DNA of 64,000 bases from Haliclystus octoradiatus. Lineage: Eukaryota > Cnidaria > Staurozoa > Stauromedusae > Haliclystidae. The DNA lies in NCBI GenBank assembly GCA_916610825.1, contig CAKAJK010000008.1:124001-188000 (forward strand). The letters run 5' to 3'. Below, one piece after another: positions 51,800 through 64,000 of this stretch (its first letter is position 1; each line of letters opens with the position of its first letter). The position numbers and the translations under genes were made by a program. The notes beneath the pieces are model-generated. The model saw only the letters and a list, made by a program, of their open reading frames with translations, did no database searches and was not told the origin of the DNA.

Positions 51800-54700
51800 G
51801 TGTTTGAAGATTTCCTTTGTTTAAAGTTGAAAATTTGAAACTGTAAAATAGAAGTTTTGAATACAATATTCTTGTTCAAAATTTTTCACTGATTCCAAAT
51901 ATACTATTTGTGAAACGATTACGCCATTATAACTCGAGAAATTGTTGTTTTAGTTTGACGTACAAAACTTTGTTAAAATTCGAAATTTCAAAACTGTGCA
52001 TTTTAAACTTTTGAGAACATTATTCTTGTTCAGAATTTTTCACTGATTCCAAATATACTATTTGTGAAACGATTACGCCATTATAACTCGAGAAATTCTT
52101 GTTTTAGTTTGACGTACAAAACTTTGTTAAAATTCGAAATTTCAAAACTGTACATTTTAAACTTTTGAGAACATTATTCTTGTTCACAATTTTGCACTGA
52201 TTCCAAATATACTATTTGTGAAATGATTGCTCAACTATAACTCGAGTAATTCGTGTTTGAAGATTTCCTTTGTTTAAAGTTGAAAATTTGAAACTGTATA
52301 ATAGAAGTTTTGAATACAATATTCTTGTTCAGAATTTTTCACTGATTCCAAATATACTATTTGTGAAATGATTGCTCAACTATAACTCGAGTAATTGTTG
52401 TTTTAGTTTGACGTACAAAACTTTGTTAAAATTCGAAATTTCAAAACTGTGCATTTTAAACTTTTGAGAACATTATTCTTGTTCAGAATTTTTCACTGAT
52501 TCCAAATATACTATTTGTGAAACGATTACGCCATTATAACTCGAGAAATTCTTGTTTTAGTTTGACGTACAAAACTTTGTTAAAATTGGAAATTTCAAAA
52601 CTGTACATTTTAAACTTTTGAGAACATTATTCTTGTTCACAATTTTGCACTGATTCCAAATATACTATTTGTGAAATGATTGCTCAACTATAACTCGAGT
52701 AATTCGTGTTTGAAGATTTCCTTTGTTTAAAGTTGAAAATTTGAAACTGTAAAATAGAAGTTTTGAATACAATATTCTTGTTCAGAATTTTTCACTGATT
52801 CCAAATATACTATTTGTGAAACGATTACGCCATTATAACTCGAGAAATTGTTGTTTTAGTTTGACGTACAAAACTTTGTTAAAATTCGAAATTTCAAAAC
52901 TGTACATTTTAAACTTTTGAGAACATTTTTCTTGTTCAGAATTTTGCACTGATTCCAAATATACTATTTGTGAAATGATTGCTCAACTATAACTCGAGTA
53001 ATTCGTGTTTGAAGATTTCCTTTGTTTAAAGTTGAAAATTTGAAACTGTAAAATAGAAGTTTTGAATACAATATTCTTGTTCAAAATTTTTCACTGATTC
53101 CAAATATACTATTTGTGAAACGATTACGCCATTATAACTCGAGAAATTGTTGTTTTAGTTTGACGTACAAAACTTTGTTAAAATTCGAAATTTCAAAACT
53201 GTGCATTTTAAACTTTTGAGAACATTATTCTTGTTCAGAATTTTTCACTGATTCCAAATATACTATTTGTGAAACGATTACGCCATTATAACTCGAGAAA
53301 TTCTTGTTTTAGTTTGACGTACAAAACTTTGTTAAAATTCGAAATTTCAAAACTGTACATTTTAAACTTTTGAGAACATTTTTCTTGTTCAGAATTTTGC
53401 ACTGATTCCAAATATACTATTTGTGAAATGATTGCTCAACTATAACTCGAGTAATTCGTGTTTGAAGATTTCCTTTGTTTAAAGTTGAAAATTTGAAACT
53501 GTAAAATAGAAGTTTTGAATACAATATTCTTGTTCAGAATTTTTCACTGATTCCAAATATACTATTTGTGAAACGATTACGCCATTATAACTCGAGAAAT
53601 TGTTGTTTTAGTTTGACGTACAAAACTTTGTTAAAATTCGAAATTTCAAAACTGTGCATTTTAAACTTTTGAGAACATTATTCTTGTTCAGAATTTTTCA
53701 CTGATTCCAAATATACTATTTGTGAAACGATTACGCCATTATAACTCGAGAAATTCTTGTTTTAGTTTGACGTACAAAACTTTGTTAAAATTCGAAATTT
53801 CAAAACTGTACATTTTAAACTTTTGAGAACATTATTCTTGTTCACAATTTTGCACTGATTCCAAATATACTATTTGTGAAATGATTGCTCAACTATAACT
53901 CGAGTAATTCGTGTTTGAAGATTTCCTTTGTTTAAAGTTGAAAATTTGAAACTGTAAAATAGAAGTTTTGAATACAATATTCTTGTTCAGAATTTTTCAC
54001 TGATTCCAAATATACTATTTGTGAAACGATTACGCCATTATAACTCGAGAAATTCTTGTTTTAGTTTGACGTACAAAACTTTGTTAAAATTCGAAATTTC
54101 AAAACTGTACATTTTAAACTTTTGAGAACATTATTCTTGTTCACAATTTTGCACTGATTCCAAATATACTATTTGTGAAATGATTGCTCAACTATAACTC
54201 GAGTAATTCGTGTTTGAAGATTTCCTTTGTTTAAAGTTGAAAATTTGAAACTGTATAATAGAAGTTTTGAATACAATATTCTTGTTCAGAATTTTTCACT
54301 GATTCCAAATATACTATTTGTGAAATGATTGCTCAACTATAACTCGAGTAATTGTTGTTTTAGTTTGACGTACAAAACTTTGTTAAAATTCGAAATTTCA
54401 AAACTGTGCATTTTAAACTTTTGAGAACATTATTCTTGTTCAGAATTTTTCACTGATTCCAAATATACTATTTGTGAAATGATTGCTCAACTATAACTCG
54501 AGTAATTCGTGTTTGAAGATTTCTTTTGTTTAAAGTTGAAAATTTGAAACTGTAAAATATAAGTTTTGAATACAATATTCTTGTTCAGAATTTTTCACTG
54601 ATTCCAAATATACTATTTGTGAAACGATTACGCCATTATAACTCGAGAAATTCTTGTTTTAGTTTGACCTACAAAACTTTGTTAAAATTCGAAATTTCAA

Positions 54701-57700
54701 AACTGTACATTTTAAACTTTTGAGAACATTATTCTTGTTCACAATTTTGCACTGATTCCAAATATACTATTTGTGAAATGATTGCTCAACTATAACTCGA
54801 GTAATTCGTGTTTGAAGATTTCCTTTGTTTAAAGTTGAAAATTTGAAACTGTAAAATAGAAGTTTTGAATACAATATTCTTGTTCAGAATTTTTCACTGA
54901 TTCCAAATATACTATTTGTGAAACGATTACGCCATTATAACTCGAGAAATTGTTGTTTTAGTTTGACATACAAAACTTTGTTAAAATTCGAAATTTCAAA
55001 ACTGTACATTTTAAACTTTTGAGAACATTTTTCTTGTTCAAAATTTTGCACTGATTCCAAATATACTATTTGTGAAATGATTGCTCAACTATAACTCGAG
55101 TAATTCGTGTTTGAAGATTTCCTTTGTTTAAAGTTGAAAATTTGAAACTGTAAAATAGAAGTTTTGAATACAATATTCTTGTTCAGAATTTTTCACTGAT
55201 TCCAAATATACTATTTGTGAAATGATTGCTCAACTATAACTCGAGTAATTGTTGTTTTAGTTTGACGTACAAAACTTTGTTAAAATTCGAAATTTCAAAA
55301 CTGTGCATTTTAAACTTTTGAGAACATTATTCTTGTTCAGAATTTTTCACTGATTCCAAATATACTATTTGTGAAACGATTACGCCATTATAACTCGAGA
55401 AATTCTTGTTTTAGTTTGACGTACAAAACTTTGTTAAAATTCGAAATTTCAAAACTGTACATTTTAAACTTTTGAGAACATTATTCTTGTTCACAATTTT
55501 GCACTGATTCCAAATATACTATTTGTGAAATGATTGCTCAACTATAACTCGAGTAATTCGTGTTTGAAGATTTCCTTTGTTTAAAGTTGAAAATTTGAAA
55601 CTGTAAAATGGAAGTTTTGAATACAATATTCTTGTTCAGAATTTTTCACTGATTCCAAATATACTATTTGTGAAACGATTACGCCATTATAACTCGAGAA
55701 ATTGTTGTTTTAGTTTGACGTACAAAACTTTGTTAAAATTCGAAATTTCAAAACTGTACATTTTAAACTTTTGAGAACATTTTTCTTGTTCAGAATTTTG
55801 CACTGATTCCAAATATACTATTTGTGAAATGATTGCTCAACTATAACTCGAGTAATTCGTGTTTGAAGATTTCCTTTGTTTAAAGTTGAAAATTTGAAAC
55901 TGTAAAATAGAAGTTTTGAATACAATATTCTTGTTCAGAATTTTTCACTGATTCCAAATATACTATTTGTGAAACGATTACGCCATTATAACTCGAGAAA
56001 TTGTTGTTTTAGTTTGACATACAAAACTTTGTTAAAATTCGAAATTTCAAAACTGTACATTTTAAACTTTTGAGAACATTTTTCTTGTTCAAAATTTTGC
56101 ACTGATTCCAAATATACTATTTGTGAAATGATTGCTCAACTATAACTCGAGTAATTCGTGTTTGAAGATTTCCTTTGTTTAAAGTTGAAAATTTGAAACT
56201 GTATAATAGAAGTTTTGAATACAATATTCTTGTTCAGAATTTTTCACTGATTCCAAATATACTATTTGTGAAATGATTGCTCAACTATAACTCGAGTAAT
56301 TGTTGTTTTAGTTTGACGTACAAAACTTTGTTAAAATTCGAAATTTCAAAACTGTGCATTTTAAACTTTTGAGAACATTATTCTTGTTCAGAATTTTTCA
56401 CTGATTCCAAATATACTATTTGTGAAACGATTACGCCATTATAACTCGAGAAATTCTTGTTTTAGTTTGACGTACAAAACTTTGTTAAAATTCGAAATTT
56501 CAAAACTGTACATTTTAAACTTTTGAGAACATTATTCTTGTTCACAATTTTGCACTGATTCCAAATATACTATTTGTGAAATGATTGCTCAACTATAACT
56601 CGAGTAATTCGTGTTTGAAGATTTCCTTTGTTTAAAGTTGAAAATTTGAAACTGTAAAATAGAAGTTTTGAATACAATATTCTTGTTCAAAATTTTTCAC
56701 TGATTCCAAATATACTATTTGTGAAACGATTACGCCATTATAACTCGAGAAATTGTTGTTTTAGTTTGACGTACAAAACTTTGTTAAAATTCGAAATTTC
56801 AAAACTGTGCATTTTAAACTTTTGAGAACATTATTCTTGTTCAGAATTTTTCACTGATTCCAAATATACTATTTGTGAAACGATTACGCCATTATAACTC
56901 GGGAAATTCTTGTTTTAGTTTGACGTACAAAACTTTGTTAAAATTCGAAATTTCAAAACTGTACATTTTAATCTTTTGAGAACATTATTCTTGTTCACAA
57001 TTTTGCACTGATTCCAAATATACTATTTGTGAAATGATTGCTCAACTATAACTCGAGTAATTCGTGTTTGAAGATTTCCTTTGTTTAAAGTTGAAAATTT
57101 GAAACTGTAAAATAGAAGTTTTGAATACAATATTCTTGTTCAAAATTTTTCACTGATTCCAAATATACTATTTGTGAAACGATTACGCCATTATAACTCG
57201 AGAAATTGTTGTTTTAGTTTGACGTACAAAACTTTGTTAAAATTCGAAATTTCAAAACTGTGCATTTTAAACTTTTGAGAACATTATTCTTGTTCAGAAT
57301 TTTTCACTGATTCCAAATATACTATTTGTGAAACGATTACGCCATTATAACTCGAGAAATTCTTGTTTTAGTTTGACGTACAAAACTTTGTTAAAATTCG
57401 AAATTTCAAAACTGTACATTTTAAACTTTTGAGAACATTATTCTTGTTCACAATTTTGCACTGATTCCAAATATACTATTTGTGAAATGATTGCTCAACT
57501 ATAACTCGAGTAATTCGTGTTTGAAGATTTCCTTTGTTTAAAGTTGAAAATTTGAAACTGTATAATAGAAGTTTTGAATACAATATTCTTGTTCAGAATT
57601 TTTCACTGATTCCAAATATACTATTTGTGAAATGATTGCTCAACTATAACTCGAGTAATTGTTGTTTTAGTTTGACGTACAAAACTTTGTTAAAATTCGA

Positions 57701-60700
57701 AATTTCAAAACTGTGCATTTTAAACTTTTGAGAACATTATTCTTGTTCAGAATTTTTCACTGATTCCAAATATACTATTTGTGAAACGATTACGCCATTA
57801 TAACTCGAGAAATTCTTGTTTTAGTTTGACGTACAAAACTTTGTTAAAATTGGAAATTTCAAAACTGTACATTTTAAACTTTTGAGAACATTATTCTTGT
57901 TCACAATTTTGCACTGATTCCAAATATACTATTTGTGAAATGATTGCTCAACTATAACTCGAGTAATTCGTGTTTGAAGATTTCCTTTGTTTAAAGTTGA
58001 AAATTTGAAACTGTAAAATAGAAGTTTTGAATACAATATTCTTGTTCAGAATTTTTCACTGATTCCAAATATACTATTTGTGAAACGATTACGCCATTAT
58101 AACTCGAGAAATTGTTGTTTTAGTTTGACGTACAAAACTTTGTTAAAATTCGAAATTTCAAAACTGTACATTTTAAACTTTTGAGAACATTTTTCTTGTT
58201 CAGAATTTTGCACTGATTCCAAATATACTATTTGTGAAATGATTGCTCAACTATAACTCGAGTAATTCGTGTTTGAAGATTTCCTTTGTTTAAAGTTGAA
58301 AATTTGAAACTGTAAAATAGAAGTTTTGAATACAATATTCTTGTTCAAAATTTTTCACTGATTCCAAATATACTATTTGTGAAACGATTACGCCATTATA
58401 ACTCGAGAAATTGTTGTTTTAGTTTGACGTACAAAACTTTGTTAAAATTCGAAATTTCAAAACTGTGCATTTTAAACTTTTGAGAACATTATTCTTGTTC
58501 AGAATTTTTCACTGATTCCAAATATACTATTTGTGAAACGATTACGCCATTATAACTCGAGAAATTCTTGTTTTAGTTTGACGTACAAAACTTTGTTAAA
58601 ATTCGAAATTTCAAAACTGTACATTTTAAACTTTTGAGAACATTTTTCTTGTTCAGAATTTTGCACTGATTCCAAATATACTATTTGTGAAATGATTGCT
58701 CAACTATAACTCGAGTAATTCGTGTTTGAAGATTTCCTTTGTTTAAAGTTGAAAATTTGAAACTGTAAAATAGAAGTTTTGAATACAATATTCTTGTTCA
58801 AAATTTTTCACTGATTCCAAATATACTATTTGTGAAACGATTACGCCATTATAACTCGAGAAATTGTTGTTTTAGTTTGACGTACAAAACTTTGTTAAAA
58901 TTCGAAATTTCAAAACTGTGCATTTTAAACTTTTGAGAACATTATTCTTGTTCAGAATTTTTCACTGATTCCAAATATACTATTTGTGAAACGATTACGC
59001 CATTATAACTCGAGAAATTCTTGTTTTAGTTTGACGTACAAAACTTTGTTAAAATTCGAAATTTCAAAACTGTACATTTTAAACTTTTGAGAACATTATT
59101 CTTGTTCACAATTTTGCACTGATTCCAAATATACTATTTGTGAAATGATTGCTCAACTATAACTCGAGTAATTCGTGTTTGAAGATTTCCTTTGTTTAAA
59201 GTTGAAAATTTGAAACTGTAAAATAGAAGTTTTGAATACAATATTCTTGTTCAGAATTTTTCACTGATTCCAAATATACTATTTGTGAAACGATTACGCC
59301 ATTATAACTCGGGAAATTCTTGTTTTAGTTTGACGTACAAAACTTTGTTAAAATTCGAAATTTCAAAACTGTACATTTTAAACTTTTGAGAACATTATTC
59401 TTGTTCACAATTTTGCACTGATTCCAAATATACTATTTGTGAAATGATTGCTCAACTATAACTCGAGTAATTCGTGTTTGAAGATTTCCTTTGTTTAAAG
59501 TTGAAAATTTGAAACTGTATAATAGAAGTTTTGAATACAATATTCTTGTTCAGAATTTTTCACTGATTCCAAATATACTATTTGTGAAATGATTGCTCAA
59601 CTATAACTCGAGTAATTGTTGTTTTAGTTTGACGTACAAAACTTTGTTAAAATTCGAAATTTCAAAACTGTGCATTTTAAACTTTTGAGAACATTATTCT
59701 TGTTCAGAATTTTTCACTGATTCCAAATATACTATTTGTGAAATGATTGCTCAACTATAACTCGAGTAATTCGTGTTTGAAGATTTCTTTTGTTTAAAGT
59801 TGAAAATTTGAAACTGTAAAATATAAGTTTTGAATACAATATTCTTGTTCAGAATTTTTCACTGATTCCAAATATACTATTTGTGAAACGATTACGCCAT
59901 TATAACTCGAGAAATTCTTGTTTTAGTTTGACCTACAAAACTTTGTTAAAATTCGAAATTTCAAAACTGTACATTTTAAACTTTTGAGAACATTATTCTT
60001 GTTCACAATTTTGCACTGATTCCAAATATACTATTTGTGAAATGATTGCTCAACTATAACTCGAGTAATTCGTGTTTGAAGATTTCCTTTGTTTAAAGTT
60101 GAAAATTTGAAACTGTAAAATAGAAGTTTTGAATACAATATTCTTGTTCAGAATTTTTCACTGATTCCAAATATACTATTTGTGAAACGATTACGCCATT
60201 ATAACTCGAGAAATTGTTGTTTTAGTTTGACATACAAAACTTTGTTAAAATTCGAAATTTCAAAACTGTACATTTTAAACTTTTGAGAACATTTTTCTTG
60301 TTCAAAATTTTGCACTGATTCCAAATATACTATTTGTGAAATGATTGCTCAACTATAACTCGAGTAATTCGTGTTTGAAGATTTCCTTTGTTTAAAGTTG
60401 AAAATTTGAAACTGTAAAATAGAAGTTTTGAATACAATATTCTTGTTCAGAATTTTTCACTGATTCCAAATATACTATTTGTGAAATGATTGCTCAACTA
60501 TAACTCGAGTAATTGTTGTTTTAGTTTGACGTACAAAACTTTGTTAAAATTCGAAATTTCAAAACTGTGCATTTTAAACTTTTGAGAACATTATTCTTGT
60601 TCAGAATTTTTCACTGATTCCAAATATACTATTTGTGAAACGATTACGCCATTATAACTCGAGAAATTCTTGTTTTAGTTTGACGTACAAAACTTTGTTA

Positions 60701-63700
60701 AAATTCGAAATTTCAAAACTGTACATTTTAAACTTTTGAGAACATTATTCTTGTTCACAATTTTGCACTGATTCCAAATATACTATTTGTGAAATGATTG
60801 CTCAACTATAACTCGAGTAATTCGTGTTTGAAGATTTCCTTTGTTTAAAGTTGAAAATTTGAAACTGTAAAATGGAAGTTTTGAATACAATATTCTTGTT
60901 CAGAATTTTTCACTGATTCCAAATATACTATTTGTGAAACGATTACGCCATTATAACTCGAGAAATTGTTGTTTTAGTTTGACGTACAAAACTTTGTTAA
61001 AATTCGAAATTTCAAAACTGTACATTTTAAACTTTTGAGAACATTTTTCTTGTTCAGAATTTTGCACTGATTCCAAATATACTATTTGTGAAATGATTGC
61101 TCAACTATAACTCGAGTAATTCGTGTTTGAAGATTTCCTTTGTTTAAAGTTGAAAATTTGAAACTGTAAAATAGAAGTTTTGAATACAATATTCTTGTTC
61201 AGAATTTTTCACTGATTCCAAATATACTATTTGTGAAACGATTACGCCATTATAACTCGAGAAATTGTTGTTTTAGTTTGACATACAAAACTTTGTTAAA
61301 ATTCGAAATTTCAAAACTGTACATTTTAAACTTTTGAGAACATTTTTCTTGTTCAAAATTTTGCACTGATTCCAAATATACTATTTGTGAAATGATTGCT
61401 CAACTATAACTCGAGTAATTCGTGTTTGAAGATTTCCTTTGTTTAAAGTTGAAAATTTGAAACTGTATAATAGAAGTTTTGAATACAATATTCTTGTTCA
61501 GAATTTTTCACTGATTCCAAATATACTATTTGTGAAATGATTGCTCAACTATAACTCGAGTAATTGTTGTTTTAGTTTGACGTACAAAACTTTGTTAAAA
61601 TTCGAAATTTCAAAACTGTGCATTTTAAACTTTTGAGAACATTATTCTTGTTCAGAATTTTTCACTGATTCCAAATATACTATTTGTGAAACGATTACGC
61701 CATTATAACTCGAGAAATTCTTGTTTTAGTTTGACGTACAAAACTTTGTTAAAATTCGAAATTTCAAAACTGTACATTTTAAACTTTTGAGAACATTATT
61801 CTTGTTCACAATTTTGCACTGATTCCAAATATACTATTTGTGAAATGATTGCTCAACTATAACTCGAGTAATTCGTGTTTGAAGATTTCCTTTGTTTAAA
61901 GTTGAAAATTTGAAACTGTAAAATAGAAGTTTTGAATACAATATTCTTGTTCAAAATTTTTCACTGATTCCAAATATACTATTTGTGAAACGATTACGCC
62001 ATTATAACTCGAGAAATTGTTGTTTTAGTTTGACGTACAAAACTTTGTTAAAATTCGAAATTTCAAAACTGTGCATTTTAAACTTTTGAGAACATTATTC
62101 TTGTTCAGAATTTTTCACTGATTCCAAATATACTATTTGTGAAACGATTACGCCATTATAACTCGAGAAATTCTTGTTTTAGTTTGACGTACAAAACTTT
62201 GTTAAAATTCGAAATTTCAAAACTGTACATTTTAAACTTTTGAGAACATTATTCTTGTTCACAATTTTGCACTGATTCCAAATATACTATTTGTGAAATG
62301 ATTGCTCAACTATAACTCGAGTAATTCGTGTTTGAAGATTTCCTTTGTTTAAAGTTGAAAATTTGAAACTGTAAAATAGAAGTTTTGAATACAATATTCT
62401 TGTTCAAAATTTTTCACTGATTCCAAATATACTATTTGTGAAACGATTACGCCATTATAACTCGAGAAATTGTTGTTTTAGTTTGACGTACAAAACTTTG
62501 TTAAAATTCGAAATTTCAAAACTGTGCATTTTAAACTTTTGAGAACATTATTCTTGTTCAGAATTTTTCACTGATTCCAAATATACTATTTGTGAAACGA
62601 TTACGCCATTATAACTCGAGAAATTCTTGTTTTAGTTTGACGTACAAAACTTTGTTAAAATTCGAAATTTCAAAACTGTACATTTTAAACTTTTGAGAAC
62701 ATTATTCTTGTTCACAATTTTGCACTGATTCCAAATATACTATTTGTGAAATGATTGCTCAACTATAACTCGAGTAATTCGTGTTTGAAGATTTCCTTTG
62801 TTTAAAGTTGAAAATTTGAAACTGTATAATAGAAGTTTTGAATACAATATTCTTGTTCAGAATTTTTCACTGATTCCAAATATACTATTTGTGAAATGAT
62901 TGCTCAACTATAACTCGAGTAATTGTTGTTTTAGTTTGACGTACAAAACTTTGTTAAAATTCGAAATTTCAAAACTGTGCATTTTAAACTTTTGAGAACA
63001 TTATTCTTGTTCAGAATTTTTCACTGATTCCAAATATACTATTTGTGAAACGATTACGCCATTATAACTCGAGAAATTCTTGTTTTAGTTTGACGTACAA
63101 AACTTTGTTAAAATTGGAAATTTCAAAACTGTACATTTTAAACTTTTGAGAACATTATTCTTGTTCACAATTTTGCACTGATTCCAAATATACTATTTGT
63201 GAAATGATTGCTCAACTATAACTCGAGTAATTCGTGTTTGAAGATTTCCTTTGTTTAAAGTTGAAAATTTGAAACTGTAAAATAGAAGTTTTGAATACAA
63301 TATTCTTGTTCAGAATTTTTCACTGATTCCAAATATACTATTTGTGAAACGATTACGCCATTATAACTCGAGAAATTGTTGTTTTAGTTTGACGTACAAA
63401 ACTTTGTTAAAATTCGAAATTTCAAAACTGTACATTTTAAACTTTTGAGAACATTTTTCTTGTTCAGAATTTTGCACTGATTCCAAATATACTATTTGTG
63501 AAATGATTGCTCAACTATAACTCGAGTAATTCGTGTTTGAAGATTTCCTTTGTTTAAAGTTGAAAATTTGAAACTGTAAAATAGAAGTTTTGAATACAAT
63601 ATTCTTGTTCAAAATTTTTCACTGATTCCAAATATACTATTTGTGAAACGATTACGCCATTATAACTCGAGAAATTGTTGTTTTAGTTTGACGTACAAAA

Positions 63701-64000
63701 CTTTGTTAAAATTCGAAATTTCAAAACTGTGCATTTTAAACTTTTGAGAACATTATTCTTGTTCAGAATTTTTCACTGATTCCAAATATACTATTTGTGA
63801 AACGATTACGCCATTATAACTCGAGAAATTCTTGTTTTAGTTTGACGTACAAAACTTTGTTAAAATTCGAAATTTCAAAACTGTACATTTTAAACTTTTG
63901 AGAACATTTTTCTTGTTCAGAATTTTGCACTGATTCCAAATATACTATTTGTGAAATGATTGCTCAACTATAACTCGAGTAATTCGTGTTTGAAGATTTC
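51800..64000 (+). repeat. 35-mer higher-order repeat, period 5264 bp, about 2.3 copies to the window end
   Basis: Exact 5264-bp spacing: ctgtat 52294, 57558, 62822; 54251 and 59515; 56199 and 61463; ttggaaat 52586, 57850, 63114; gacctac 54666 and 59930; aaaatggaag 55609 and 60873. 5264 = 21x154 + 14x145 = 7x752. The left edge is between about 51730 and 51870, judged from gttcag/gttcac and cattttt/cattatt differences before the match begins. Copies differ by rare single bases, for example ctcggg at 56898 versus ctcgag about 5264 bp later, and 'taatcttttg' near 56970. Confidence 0.92.
63974..64000 (+). repeat. Truncated B monomer at the window edge
   Basis: The last 27 bases are the beginning of a type-B monomer (ctcgagtaattcgtgtttga and onward). 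The array is cut by the window, not by a biological boundary. Confidence 0.97.

Larger units (their letters stand above)
44000..53220 (+). repeat. 20-mer higher-order repeat, period 3008 bp, about 3 copies
   Basis: All tracers are exactly 3008 bp apart: ttaaatttcg 44453, 47461, 50469; tgtttagaat 45259, 48267, 51275; ctgtat 46278, 49286, 52294; ttggaaat 46570, 49578, 52586; tgtaaaacg 47098 and 50106. From 45319 the order is A B A B A2 A B2 C A B A B A B A B A2 A2 A B, which is 12 A-length plus 8 B = 3008. Private changes: cttgatcaca near 49627, gagtccaaat near 50388, caatattttt near 50673, cttcttcag near 51429. The array uses monomers of the third 5110-bp unit, so it arose from it. Confidence 0.92.
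1..64000 (+). repeat. Satellite DNA array of A (154 bp) and B (145 bp) monomers, spanning the entire window
   Basis: Every stretch inspected is a copy of one of two related monomers in the same orientation, each opening with CTCGAG. CTCGAG starts at 153, 298, 442, 587, 741, 895, 1040, 1194, 1339, 1493 and so on, with spacings of 145 and 154 bp (144 for one deleted copy). Base composition is about 27% GC. No unique sequence, inverted segment, transposon, rRNA, tRNA or telomere repeat interrupts the array, so all gene-free stretches contain only this satellite. Known biology: arrays of this size and monomer length usually lie in centromeric or pericentromeric heterochromatin of eukaryotes. That location is inference here, because no flanking DNA is visible. 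Confidence 0.99.

Noticed and set aside
1..64000. CRISPR array
   Set aside because: Repeats are regular, but there are no unique spacers: every interval is itself a copy of the same monomers, which are also far longer than CRISPR repeats. No cas genes.
1..64000. Promoters, terminators or replication origins at the AT-rich tracts
   Set aside because: TATA-like and T-rich strings occur in each monomer because of the 27% GC composition. Nothing distinguishes any of them and there is no gene to serve.
1..64000. Transposable element long terminal repeats or mobile element remnants
   Set aside because: No target-site duplications, terminal inverted repeats, polypurine tracts, primer-binding sites or coding remnants were seen. 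The longer repeats are multiples of monomers, not LTRs.

Overview
The whole 64 kb window is one uninterrupted satellite DNA array. I find no credible gene, RNA gene, transposon or unique sequence in it. The array is built from two related AT-rich monomers, both about 27% GC by my hand count: type A (154 bp) and type B (145 bp). All copies are head to tail on the same strand, and nearly every copy starts with CTCGAG. An A+B dimer is 299 bp. The window opens 2 bases into an A monomer and ends 27 bases into a B monomer, so the array continues past both ends. I estimate about 425 monomers.

The organism cannot be named from this sequence. A long, single-orientation array of roughly nucleosome-length AT-rich monomers with nested higher-order repeats (HORs) is typical of centromeric or pericentromeric heterochromatin of a eukaryote. 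The tail/head motif (a 'gccattata' type string followed by ctcgag) recalls plant centromeric satellites such as soybean CentGm as I remember them, so a plant is a weak preference only.

Layout, from landmark variants followed by eye: (1) 1-13 kb is the most heterogeneous part: A-B dimers, 8-mer (1196 bp), AAB trimer (453 bp) and 10-mer (1504 bp) tandems, and a large segmental duplication (1.94-6.96 kb versus 8.52-12.96 kb). (2) 12.7-16.2 kb is an 11-mer of 1649 bp. (3) 15.4-27.9 kb is a 25-mer of 3760 bp, becoming 3751 bp where a 9-bp deletion is carried. (4) 27.9-31.65 kb is a mosaic of 1504, 3008, 3760 and 299 bp relationships. (5) 31.65-45.5 kb is a 34-mer of 5110 bp, with a local 598 bp expansion giving a 5708 bp unit. 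(6) 44.0-53.2 kb is a 20-mer of 3008 bp. (7) 51.8-64.0 kb is a 35-mer of 5264 bp. Block edges overlap because each new HOR was cut out of the previous one.

The main results are structural. Every HOR period is an exact sum of 154s and 145s. Several are exact multiples of 752 bp (3A+2B): 1, 2, 4, 5 and 7 times. Hybrid A/B monomers mark where recombination happened, and a strict tail-to-head coupling rule holds at the monomers inspected. The only open reading frames are short, TTG-initiated by-products of one satellite variant.
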